This document shows positions 22,690-33,433 of a stretch of DNA of 64,000 bases, in pieces. A program made the translations under genes and the position numbers. The DNA is taken from positions 3,720,001 to 3,784,000 of the forward strand of contig JAHLMK010000001.1 of NCBI GenBank assembly GCA_019915135.1. Direction: 5' to 3'. This DNA comes from Strobilurus pachycystidiatus (lineage: Eukaryota; Basidiomycota; Agaricomycetes; Agaricales; Physalacriaceae). Positions within the stretch are counted from its first letter, which is position 1. Every line of letters begins with the position of its first letter. The notes below the pieces were generated by a model. It was not told the origin of the DNA and did not search any database. It saw only the letters and a list, made by a program, of their open reading frames with translations.

Positions 22690-25075
22690 CTAATGTACAA
22701 TGGTCCGATTTCCTCTGATTGGTGGGGTATCCCCTTCGTCCTCTTTGATCGCCAGCACGCATAATCCTGCCACAACGAAAACTGCTACGCTGGTGTATAC
22801 TGGCACTGCACGGTCAATCATCAGCAGTACGCCGCCCAACATTGGCGCAATCATGCCCCCTCTGAGCAAAGCATTAGTACAAGATCTCTTGTTAGAAGAG
22901 AACAAAGGAACGCACATTCTAGACAACGCAGACGCGACACCGCATGCAGTGCCACGGACTGGACCAATCAATTAAGTGCATTTTACAAGCAGGAAGAAAA
23001 GCCATACCCTTCGTCCCAAAAATCTCGGGTGTCCAGCCATATAAGACGGCCCACATCACCGTCACACTGAGACTGATTCCTACAGTACTCGCTCTGACCG
23101 CCCATGACGACTCGACCACGACAAACACGACACAAAAGAAAGCCGTTATGAATGAGCTTCCCGCCAATGTCAATCGTCTCCCCAACCGTGTTTCGACGAG
23201 ATACGCGGCCAACTATGAGGGTGATCTGATGATGTTGATCTGGCCTACATTGAGAGAACTCACTATGGCACCAGGACAACCCCCAAGAGTGAATATCACG
23301 ACGTCCCATAGACTCGCTTCGAGGCTTTTGGGTACGACGACATTGGTTTGCGGCCCAGTTTCAAGTAGTTTGGGAAGGTATACGTTGAACATCGTGTATG
23401 CTGCAACAACAGTTCAGTGATCTCCAGGAATGGGAAGAATTCAGACAATCACCTAAGGCCATAGAACACCAGGTAGCCCAGACTAACATTGTAGTCCTTC
23501 GCCACTCTGGGGTCAACACCAAAGACATGCGGTCCCACCATGCCCACAGTGGACGCCTTATGAACCGCGGAAGCGCACTGTACACTTTCTTCTCGTACAT
23601 TGACGACGGTCTCCTCTGGGCAGACGTCGGTCTCCTTTGGGAAGACGTCGAGACTCCCCGAGGCCGAGGCGGCGGAGGTTCCTGGTCATCATCTTCACCC
23701 TTGGGTCGCCCATTCAGTATCGGCTCTGCCTGCTCTGTCGTCGGGGTCGCAAACACATGGGATTCCAGCGTCGGTGACGACGCGCCTGTCGCGCTGTAAT
23801 CAACATACTCTGGAGTGACGCCGCCATTTGCGCTGGTAGGAGATCGAGTGAGGGTGGGTTTATGGGTATCCTCCACGTCGTCCAAGTCCAAGTCCAACGG
23901 CGATCCATTGAAGCGCGATATCAGCTGTAATGCCTCTACAGCCTCTTGATGCCGACCAGCGTGAACCAAGTATCGCGGGGATTCGTGCAATCGAAAGAAA
24001 ACCATACGCGCGAGGAACATCGCCAAGGTCTAGTTCAAGGTCAAGGATTGAACGGGTGGGGTTTGGAGGTTCGTACAATGAGGCCTAAGGCGATGAGAAG
24101 ATATTTCCATCCTTCGTTATCTTCGCACGTCTCCATCGTTGCCGTACAGGAATGCTGGGGGACGACGAGGAGGGCAACTACAGCCGCAAGAACTGCGCCG
24201 ACGGAGAAGAAGACCGACAGAGCGGTAACAAGATACTGCTTCCCCTGCGGCATGTGTTCCAGTAGAAGAGTGCCATCTGTAGGCATCGATCCCTGGCGAA
24301 CGTTAGCTCGTTCAAGGAAGCGATAAGAGGCAAGGCCACTTACTCCCACTGCGGTGCCGAGAAGGAATAGAAGCACGCACAGGGAGGTATAACTCCAGGA
24401 CAGCGACGCCAGCAAACCGAATGTCGCTGTGAAGAACAATGTTGCATTGAAAGCTGTACTGCGTCCCATCAAGTCAGAACCTGCACGAACGTGAACCTGA
24501 TGTCAATTCGCGCTATAGAATAGACATACATGTTCCCCATCCCACTGCTCCAAGCATCATGCCTGCGAAAATTGACGACGAGAGAAGTCCGATGTATTGG
24601 TCGGGTACTGCCAAGAGTGAGTACGCGACGTGTGATATGAACGGAGCTTTTACCTGAATAATGCTGCTGAACGCGGGGAAGAATGATCGCCACAGCTTGA
24701 AGCCACATCTAATGCTGATTAGAGTAAGAATTGACTTGCGTATCGCAGGGACACACGTTGTCGGCCAGCCATCCTACGGCCATTCAGTTGGGGAAGTTGA
24801 GTGAGAGGGTATCGCGCACCGAATCCACATAGAGAGACTAGAGTCCACTGATAGCTTCCCATCCCAATTTTATCAATCGTTCTGTCCAACTGTTTTCACA
24901 AATAATGAACAAAAACCACAGCCATAGATGACGAGATGCATACTGGTGTCCTGCCATCTACGACGGCGTCCCCGCCGATGAGGTTTTGCTGCTCGACGTC
25001 GTCGGCATCTTCAAAGTAGTTGGAAACCATGCCGTCCTCCCAGAGGCCAGATGCACGAGGTGTAACGGAAGCCAT
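22690..25075 (-). CDS. MFS transporter, SV2/sugar-transporter-like
   Basis: Twelve-span major facilitator protein of the plasma membrane or an organelle; substrate unknown. Exons: 24944-25075, 24820-24889, 24757-24773, 24654-24708, 24530-24607, 24344-24480, 24077-24292, 23453-24029, 23264-23400, 23008-23212, 22916-22958, 22690-22861 (612 aa, all phases consistent). The short cytosolic N-terminus is acidic. LDRTIDKIGMGSYQW and GAVGWGTCSDLMGR (MFS motif A, loop 2-3) are typical of fungal SV2-like members, as is FRLHESPRYLV after TM6. The central loop between TM6 and TM7 is about 170 residues, Pro/Ser/acidic, much longer than usual. Exon 3 is only 17 nt. It converges with the pseudokinase gene (147 bp between stops). 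Confidence 0.85.
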
Positions 25076-26953
25076 ATTTAGGTATTAGTGTTGCTCTTTA
25101 GTGCTTCAGCGCTCTCTGTCAGCAAGTCCGGTGAATGCCCCGAATTCGTGATTGGCGTGGTCGATGACGAATTCATATACCTGACGAGGCTTGCGACGTC
25201 GAATATGCTGCCGAACGAGTCGGCTTTTGGTTCTCGAGGGCGTCGTTGCAGTTGAAGATATTCTCAGTCTATAAAGCACGTCAGGGGATTACCTCTTTTG
25301 GCGAGTCGGGCCGAAAAGGGCGGTGTGCAATTTGAAATTATTCTGGCCCTTAAATCAAGTCCGTTCAGACCTAAGTCCAAACACGGACTTGGGTCTTTTT
25401 CACATGCGAATTGCCAAGACGCCTGTTCGAATACAGGTCTGGCCACAATTATTGTGCGTCTGGCGCATTTTCAAAGCAGCGAGAGAGGTGACCGCGAATA
25501 CAGAGAGAAATGTGCTTAGAGTTAATGTTGGACATTAGCTGAGATAGGTTGGTACTTGAGTGAATCCAACACTGCTACATATTAAGATTATTTTGATGGG
25601 ATGTATTGGACTGACAGAGGCAAAAAAGACGCGACTCAAACGTCTCTCGAGTGTGGCTAGAGCATACATCGTGCTGCTGGGCCGTTGTGTGTCTCGGGCG
25701 ACGTCTAAGATCCGAGGTCATGAGCGCGTGCGACAATGACAGTCAATCACGCTGTCGTCCGCTATGAGGCACATGGAGGTCGGCACAAGAGAGAGCATGG
25801 GTGGAGGACTATATTTTTCGTCGAGGCGCGGAACGCTCAAATGAGCGATCCACATACCCGCAGCGAAAATGATTGGGTTGGTCGGGGTGGGTAGATGGTA
25901 GAGAGAACGGAGTGATAGAGTCGGTGGGGGGTTGATGGCGTTGGTTGCGGGGCATGCCACTGTGCACCTAACAGCAGTGAGGAAGATAGAGGGCCAGGGG
26001 GCGCGGTGGTGGCAAGGATGAGCGACCATGAAGGTGGCGATAACGGCGACGACGAGAGCGGCGACGACGGCAGCAATGGTGGTGGATGAGGCACCCAACC
26101 AACATGAGTGTACGAGAAAATGAAGAATAGCATACCATACTGACTGGAACATCCTCGGGACATTCCAGTCAGTACCCCCTGAGATCCCATCTCACAGGCA
26201 GTCGCATCTGCGGGGTTAGGGCTCTTGAAGCCCAATATGTATCCCCAGAATGACGGCTGCCTGCGGTTGCAGGGCTTACGCGTCCTCCGCGTCGTTCAAA
26301 TGACGGCTGGCGCGCGTCAATGAGCACCAAGTTTTGACGGCTGTCGTGAGCCGTGGACTGGCGATCTGAGTGCGCCGAGGGTCGGAAATGAGAATTCAAG
26401 GTTGAGAAAGGCCCCAGGCAAAAGCCTGGGGCTGGATGGCGCCACATAGTCGTCGCGGTGTGTTGGTAAGAGCAGAGCGACGGCGTTTGACGAGTTGCCG
26501 GCGATGTCGGCACGAGATCAATCTTATCGAGATAAGAAACTTGAAAACGATTGGTTGTGTCCCAAGTCCCAAATCGGCCGTTCTCCGGATGGACATGGGC
26601 TTGAAAACGAAACCCAAGCCAAATTGTCACTTCGGTCGCACTTGAAATCAAGAACGGAAATGGTCATATTAAGCTACCTACAATGTTTGGCATCAAACGA
26701 AGCCGTGAGTGCGTCAACAGATACATGGTCAACTAACTCTCTTCCTTTCCTCTCTTTTTTCTCTCTTTTTGCAACTTGAAAAAACTTGATTTTGACCCCG
26801 TCTGAACAGACTTGGGTCATAAGCCATTATTCTAAGTGCGAGTATACTGTACTGAAGTAGTAGACTCGTAATACCAGTCGGCTCAGTATGTTACCGACCG
26901 GACCGAATACCGATTGTTTGGTTTGTTTGGTTGGGGGCGGTGGTAACATCCTG
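25076..26953. other. Gene-poor spacer with hairpins and short repeats
   Basis: I see no gene. One 144-codon minus-strand frame at 25718-26152 has no recognisable motif. Structures seen: a 12-bp inverted repeat TACTGACTGGAA / TTCCAGTCAGTA with a 13-nt loop at 26138-26174. A 9-bp perfect hairpin GCCCCAGGC-AAAA-GCCTGGGGC lies at 26411-26432. Overlapping stem-loops around GACCTAAGTCC / GGACTTGGGTC lie near 25368-25396. CTTGAAAACGA occurs twice near 26540 and 26601. Confidence 0.55.
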
Positions 26954-27389
26954 AACCGACTGGGCCCCCATGGCACGATTTTGGCCTGGCCCGCCAAATG
27001 AGACGTAGGGACTTCAACAAAAATTTTCATTTTTTTGAGAAAAAGTGCAAAATCACCTATAAGAAAATGAATCCCCGTGTCGTGAAACGTTGAGAACTGC
27101 GATTGGTTCAAGGGGCAATTTTTGGGACTGTAAAATTCGTCGAAGTCCCGAGCTTAACCTTGACTGCTTGATCCGGAAGGTTACAAGCAGTCAAGCAATG
27201 GTAACAGTGTCTTACTCTCGAAAAATACCCCTCAAACTGACTTCAGATCTCAAGGATTCAGAACCATTAGATTCATTTGAGTATAGGTAAATTTGCACTT
27301 TTTCTTGAAAAAAATGAAAATTTTGTTGAAGTCAGGTCGTCTCATTTGGCGGGCCAGGCCTAAATCGTGCCATGGGAGCCCAGCCGGTT
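26954..27389. mobile_element. MITE-like element with about 115-bp terminal inverted repeats
   Basis: The left end (26954 to about 27071) and the reverse complement of the right end (about 27272 to 27389) match over roughly 115 bp with few changes, including CCATGGCACGATTT and GGCCTGGCCCGCCAAATGAG. The interior is about 200 bp and codes for nothing. This is the structure of a non-autonomous DNA transposon (MITE). Weaker matching continues outward to about 26943 and 27400 (GTAAC / GTTAC). I could not define a target-site duplication. Confidence 0.75.
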
Positions 27390-27705
27390 TTGGAAGTTAC
27401 TCGCCTGCCGTTGCTGACAAAATCGGATGGTGTCACGAGCCTACTGAAGTAGCTCTAAGCTGATGCCTATCGCTTTTCTCCAGCAACCATCTTCAACAAA
27501 CGACACGAGACACATAAAATTGACACGCGCGTGAAGGTGAGGCCTTCGGTACCAGGTCAACACTGAGTTGCAGTGCCTCTGGAGGACGAGGACTTTTCCA
27601 AAGGACCCGGAAAATATAAATGGATGGATGGATGGATGTATATTGTACACGGGCGGGGTGGGTGGTAACAGAACAGCTATTGAAGGCGATGTCGATGTTC
27701 ATCGA
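27390..27705. other. Spacer with TGGA microsatellite
   Basis: A 316-bp stretch between the inverted-repeat element and the TRM112 stop. It contains a (TGGA)4 tract at 27621-27638. No gene seen. Confidence 0.6.
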
Positions 27706-28223
27706 TTAACCGATTTCATGTTCAGCAAGGAGCTGGATATAAGTCAACGATAATCTCGTTGTAGAGTACGAACATACCATGTTTGGAATGCCGTTCGATA
27801 TGGGATAGACATGCTGGCAATTTGGGCAGGTCATCGAGCCTTCTTCAACGTGGATCTGCTCCGATGAATGAGAAGGATTGGTGCCACGAGGAGTGGACAC
27901 GAACTTCGAGGAGGACGTGATGTAAGCTTTTCAAAAATTCATCGTCTAGCATTTCTGGTTGTTCTGGTGGTAACGAAGTATCTCCGACCTAATGAGCGTT
28001 CAAGTGTGCTTCCAAGAGCAAGGGCCAATGAGATACTTACATCTTTAGCGGCACTTACGAGCGCATTCCATTCAATCTTGGGCATGAATCCCTTCAAAAA
28101 GTCCGGGTTGAACTCTGCCTCTCTAAGCTCGATCTGGACATCTTTGAAAATGAGAGGAAAGTTATTTGACGTGCATCCCTTGACATGGCAAGCCAGCAGG
28201 TTATGGGTGATGAGGCGGACCAT
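27706..28223 (-). CDS. TRM112: Trm112, activator subunit of methyltransferases
   Basis: Small zinc-binding partner that activates several methyltransferases (tRNA Trm9 and Trm11, rRNA Bud23, eRF1 Mtq2), linking tRNA, rRNA and termination-factor modification. Exons: 28041-28223, 27905-27988, 27778-27855, 27706-27732 (123 aa), introns 49, 52 and 45 nt. The start [17 protein letters not shown] carries the first two zinc cysteines, and [18 protein letters not shown] the second pair. [16 protein letters not shown] and HHVLLEIHVEEG are family hallmarks. The length matches yeast Trm112 (135 aa). It lies head to head with RRP45, 68 bp between start codons. Confidence 0.95.
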
Positions 28224-28291
28224 GGCAATCGAGAGATGAGATGCAAAAAGCCTTCCCGAAGAGGACGCCGATCAAAGTGATCCTTTTTTCA
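28224..28291. promoter_or_regulatory. 68-bp divergent gap between TRM112 and RRP45 starts
   Basis: Very short gap between divergent start codons. It must serve, or lie inside, both promoters. No TATA box seen. An in-frame upstream ATG for RRP45 exists at 28241 but sits only 18 bp from the TRM112 start. Confidence 0.5.
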
Positions 28292-29357
28292 ATGCGTCCA
28301 CCATCGCCATCCATTCCGGAACGGGAGTTCGTGTTTGACGCCCTCAAACAATCTCTACGCTTAGACGGCCGACAACCGCTTGAAATACGCACGCCAATAC
28401 TCACGTTCGGCGCGGAATTGGGATGTGTTGAGTGCGCGTTGGGCAAGACACGGTGCGAAATGGTTCAATCTGGCTAGTTTCTGGCGCTAATGATCTGACA
28501 GTGTCTTGGCAAACATCGATGCACAGATGGTGAAACCGACACCCGAGCGGCCGTTTGAAGGTATGCTATCGATACACTCGGAGATATCGCCCATGGCAGC
28601 CAGCGAGTATGAAATCGGTCGGTAGGTACGTGCTCAATGGTCATCGTCTGTGCGCTCATCATAACCATACACGTTAGTCCATCGGAGGAGGAAGTAACGA
28701 TAACGAGGATGTTGGATAAGGTCCTACGACGGAGTGACGCTCTTGACAAAGAGTCGTTGTGTATCATTGCCGGGCAGCGCGTCAGTCGAAAAAGACTTGC
28801 CGGATATCTCATTTGTCTCTGACTGGCTGTTAGGTCTGGCATCTCCGGTTAACCCTTCACTTTCTGGCCGATGCAGGCAACCTGTTAGACTGTGCTTGTA
28901 TGGCCGGCATCGTCGCACTAAAACATTTTCGACGTCCTGAAGTTGAAGTAGTGGGAGACGAGGTCACAGTGGTAAGGCGTAATGCATATGCACCTTAGTG
29001 GCTCCCTGACATTTTTGTTTCTCTCTCCAGCACCCTCCAACAGAACGCGCGCCTGTTCCTCTGTCCATCCATCATACACCCTTCTGTATCACCTTTGCCT
29101 TCTTTCCAGATTCATCTACACAGCCAGTAGTGGATCCGTCATCACTGGAGCAGCGGTTGAGTGCTGGACTAATGTCCATTGCACTGAACGCCCAAAAAGA
29201 ACTGTGCGTTGTGCAGAAGTTTGGTGGCGTGCCTTTGTCGGCGGACCATCTGCTAGCATATATCAATACTGCTGTCACGAAGGCTAAGGAGCTGGATGCG
29301 ATAGTTGAGGAGAATTTGCGCAGGGACTGGGCAGGAAGACGCGTCGAAGTTAGATGA
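28292..29357 (+). CDS. RRP45: Exosome ring subunit Rrp45 (RNase PH family)
   Basis: Second exosome ring subunit of the window, homologous to EXOSC9/Rrp45. Exons: 28292-28452, 28502-28621, 28678-28780, 28834-28971, 29031-29357 (282 aa), phases consistent. It starts MRPPSPSIPEREFVFDAL and continues with the signature RLDGRQPLEIR and GCVECALGKTRVLANID. FEGMLSIHSEISP follows, then LRLTLHFLADAGNLLDCA and FCITFAFFPD. The C-terminus lacks the long tail of human PM/Scl-75, as in yeast. I chose ATG 28292 because the family begins about 10 residues before REFV; ATG 28241 adds an unconserved basic stretch. Divergent from TRM112; CSE1 follows 270 bp downstream in the same direction. Confidence 0.93.
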
Positions 29358-29626
29358 ACATTGCGCATGTCACTCTTGTAAGATATGATGTACTTCTTTG
29401 GTACTGGCACACGCAGTGGCGTTCCTTGAAAAGTTAGAGACAACTGGTCGTCGGGTCTTTTGTAGCGCCACTTTTTGAATGTGGAATTTGAGACTCAGAG
29501 ATGCAACAGATGCAGCTCGAAGTGGCTGCCGGACCTGAGCCACAGCTGAGTAATCATCAGTCACCTGACATTCACGCGTCAGTCCCGAGAGAGCTGCTGT
29601 TCAAAGAAATTTTGTTTCCTGCCGCC

Positions 29627-32600
29627 ATGTCTGAATTACCTTCTCTTCTTCTTAGCTCCCTCAATCCATCGACTAGGAAGCAGGCTGAGCAGCAACTCGA
29701 CGCGTTCAGCTTGCAGGCTGGCTTCCTTACCCTGCTTCTCAGTCTTGTCCTCGACCAATCCCAGGATCGCGCCGTCAGACTGTCTGGAAGCGTTTACCTG
29801 AAAAATATCACAAAGTTGAAATGGGAAGAGGTACGCTCTTCGATATCACTGCTCATCGCAGCCAAATGCTGATTCGTCCCATGACTAGGACGTCCAGCCA
29901 CTTTCCGAGCAGGACAAGACATCGCTTCGATCGCAACTGGTGCCGGCCATGCTAGCTCTGTCGAGCCCCGCAGACAAGGCCATCCGGGCGCAGGTTGCTG
30001 AATCCGTGTCACTGATTGCCGAACTCGACTTTCCCGCCAAGTGGCCCGACCTCATTCAAGTACGCGCATTGTTTGATGAATCTCTGCCTTTCTCACGGCC
30101 ATCCAGCAACTTGTAGCGTCACTTTCTCCCACCGACTATAATGTTAACATCGGTGTACTCCAAACTGCGCATTCGATATTCGGCCAGTGGCGCGCCCACG
30201 TCCGCTCGGACCAGCTCTTCAGCGAGATCAACTTTGTCTTCTCCATATTCATGACACCCTTCCTTCAACTCTTCCGCCAAACTGCGACGCTTCTTCTGTC
30301 AAACCCCAGCCCCAACCCCGCGCTGACAACTCCTACTTCCAATTTAGCGCTGGTAGCTCAAAGCATGGTTCTCCTACTGGAGATATTCCACGACTTCACG
30401 TGCCAGGATCTTCCTCCTGCCATCGAGGATTCTCAGGCTGAGTTCTTCGGGCGGGAGCAGGGCTGGTTCCACAACTTCATGGCGTGGGATCCCGTCGAGC
30501 TGAGAGCTGCTGTGCGCGCCATTCACACTCTCAATGCCGTCGTTCGCTCACATTCATTCAGGAAGATGACACCACCCCGTCTTATCCCTCATTGATCAAG
30601 GCAAACATTTTCGAGATCGCAGAGGTATAGAATTCAGTGCCTTTCTACTTGTTCCTGTCTGATGTATGCATGCAGCTTTTCTTGAAATTGTATGCTGAAC
30701 AAATGCAAGAGTCTGGCGCTGTGGAAGTTCTGGTGCAAGACGTGTGGGCACTAATAGGTTCAAACCGTTTACCCAACGTTAGCGACGATCAGGTGTGTTG
30801 CTACCCACTTCTTGTAAGCTCAGCCTGACATCTTATAGGTCGTCTCGCAAGCTCTCCGCTTCGTGTCTTCTGCCATTCGCTCAGGACATTATCAGCCTCT
30901 GTTCGCCGCTGACAATATTATTTCCTCTCTCGTCGAAGGTGTCGTCATACCCAACGTCGCCCTTCGCGAGGTCGATGTCGAACAGTTCGAGGACGACCCG
31001 CTGGAGTTCATTCGACTGGACCTTGCACTAACATCTGCTGGAACCGATTTGGCCACGCGGAGACATGCAGCGGCTGATGTCTTACAGGCGTTGGTAGCAA
31101 GCGGGCATGAAGCGAGCACTACAAGAGTAGTCGGCCAGTGGATCGAGACTGGGCTGAAGCAGTACGAAAGTAACAGGAGCGAAAACTGGAGAGCGAAGGA
31201 CAGTGCGATCTACCTTCTCACCGCAATTGCAACGAGGGGATCGACTAGTCAGCTCGGCGTTACATCTACGAATGCTCTCATCAACGTCATCGATTTCTTC
31301 TCGAACCATGTCTTCCAGGACCTCGAGGCCAGTGCTGGATCCGTTCACCCCATCCTACAGGTCGACGCGATCCGGTTCCTGTTGACGTTCCGCAATCAAG
31401 TCTGTGATCATGCTGTTCCAATTTCCCCATTACTTACGAGTTCCCTTGCAGCTGACGAAGCCTCAAATATTGTCTGTCCTGCCCTCGCTGATACGCCACA
31501 TTGGCTCGGAGAGCTATGTTTGCGTGACTTATGCTGCAATTACCATTGACCGTATTCTGGCAATGAAACAGCAAGGCACATCACAAGCCCTGTATGTCTC
31601 CTTGACCTTTGTGTTGACTTTAGTTGACGTTTCAATGAAGCTTCTCGCCTGTGGATATCCATGACTTTGCGCCAAATCTACTGAACGCTCTTTTGAGTAA
31701 GATTGAATCTGCTCAAAGTCCGGAAAAGGTAGCAGAGAACGACCACTTGATGCGATGTACGTGTTTCTTATCTTCTTCAATCGCGTTTGACAGTCAACTT
31801 GCATCAGGCGTGATGAGGGTCATCTTCACTGCTCGCGAGTCTTCTACGCCCATCTACGAATCCACGCTGAGCAGGCTCGTGAACATCCTGGGCATAATCT
31901 CGAAGAACCCCAGTAATCCCAAATTTGACCAGTATATCTTTGAAAGTATATCTGGATTGATCCGGTAAGATCCAGAGCGGCCTTTTCACTTTCCGTCGCT
32001 GACATCTTCGATCTAGTTTCGTCGTACAGGCGACACCGACGAGCTTGTCTACGTTTGAGAGCGCTCTCTTTGGACCCTTCACATACGTCTTACAACAGGA
32101 TATCGACCGTAAGCCTATCTTTCCTTCTGATTGACGAACGCTCAGAACGTTTTTAGAGTACATTCCCTATGTTTTCCAGCTGCTTGCGCAGATGCTGGAA
32201 ATGCACACAAACGATGTTCCCGCCGACTACCAAGCCCTCCTTGGCTTCCTTTTGACTCCGGCTATCTGGCAGCAGAAGGGTAGCATTCCTGGGTTGGTCA
32301 AGCTCTTGAAGGCGTATCTCTCCCGTGGAGGCAACCAGATGGTCGAAGGTGGACAGATAACGGCGCTGCTGGGTATCGTCCAGCAACGGTTGATTCCTTC
32401 AAAGGTCAACGATGCATGGGGTTTCGAGCTGCTTCAATCGCTTGTCCAATATGTGAAAGGGTATGTCCACTTATCCTTTCGTACGGAAGAGCGTCTATTC
32501 ACTCCCATGCAGGGCTAGTCTGCAACAGTTCTTCAAGAACAGCATGATGTTCTTGCTGAACCGCATGCAGTCTTCCAAGACCGACAAGTACACGTACTTG

Positions 32601-33146
32601 TTCGTCAAGTTCCTGCTCTTCATCGTGGCCATTGAGGTGCCCGACGGCCTCAGCGAGGACTACTTGATTAGCGTGCTGGAAGGAATCCAACCCAACCTTT
32701 GGTCGGCCATCCTCAACAACTTTGTTGTCCCGGAAACATCTCGGATCCCCGTCAAGGATCGCAAGCTGGCAGTTGTGGGGTTGACGCGCCTGCTCACGAG
32801 CAGCAAGTACATGCTGCAACAGCCGAATGTACAGGCGTGGCCAGTCTTGTTCACCGCGCTTGTGAAGCAGTTCAACGAACCGCAGTATCTGGAGGGTCCG
32901 AAGGAGGACAGCGCGGGTATGACGGACATTGATCAGGAGGAACAGACCGCTGGCTACCAGGCGGCGTATTCGCAGCTCGCTGCGTCTAGCACTGCGCCTG
33001 AGGATCCTGTCGCGTATGTGCAAGACCCGCGAAAATTCCTGTTAGACAGGCTGATGTCGATGGATGGGAACCAGCTGCGGCAGCTTGTGTCGAGGACGGA
33101 TGTGAATGCCGTTGGGCCTTTCCTCCAGGGAACTGGTTTAGTGTAA
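29627..33146 (+). CDS. CSE1: Exportin-2 / Cse1, importin-alpha re-export receptor
   Basis: Karyopherin-beta that exports importin-alpha from the nucleus with RanGTP. Exons: 29627-29830, 29889-30059, 30107-30511, 30562-30624, 30676-30792, 30839-31399, 31452-31591, 31641-31756, 31808-31964, 32017-32108, 32157-32460, 32519-33146. They sum to 985 aa with every phase matching; the family is about 960-970 aa. The importin-beta N-terminal repeat (STRKQAEQQLDAF, LSGSVYLKNITKLKWEE) is followed by LIAELDFPAKWPDLI, then by YAEQMQESGAVEVLVQDVW and EDDPLEFIRLDL. The Cse1 C-terminal domain has LFGPFTYVLQQDID, FLLNRMQSSKTDKY and DPRKFLLDRL. ATG 29627 has a Kozak-like GCCGCC context. Confidence 0.95.
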
Positions 33147-33433
33147 TGTCTCATGACTCGTGCTGAATTTTACATATACTACTACAATTGCATACGTTCC
33201 GGTTTCAGTGTGAACCTCTACTGAGATGTGACGAAGAGAGCTCATCGTTTCCTGATCGGTTCCTACTGTACTCGCGACGCGTTGTGATCGCGCTCGGGAA
33301 CAAGGTAGCCGAGCCGGTTTCAGTGTATTGGTGCCGGTCATCAGCACACCTGCCTCGGGCATCAGACTCTACTCTATAAATCCACATACATGGCCGATGA
33401 TTGACTTTTACCCTTCTTCTCCCCAACACAATC

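Noticed and set aside
22944..23420. 158-codon plus-strand frame
   Set aside because: Antisense shadow of the MFS transporter membrane segments.
25718..26152. 144-codon minus-strand frame with a hydrophobic stretch
   Set aside because: Unrecognised, with low-complexity Pro/Thr runs, and it lies in a repeat-bearing zone; not enough evidence for a gene.
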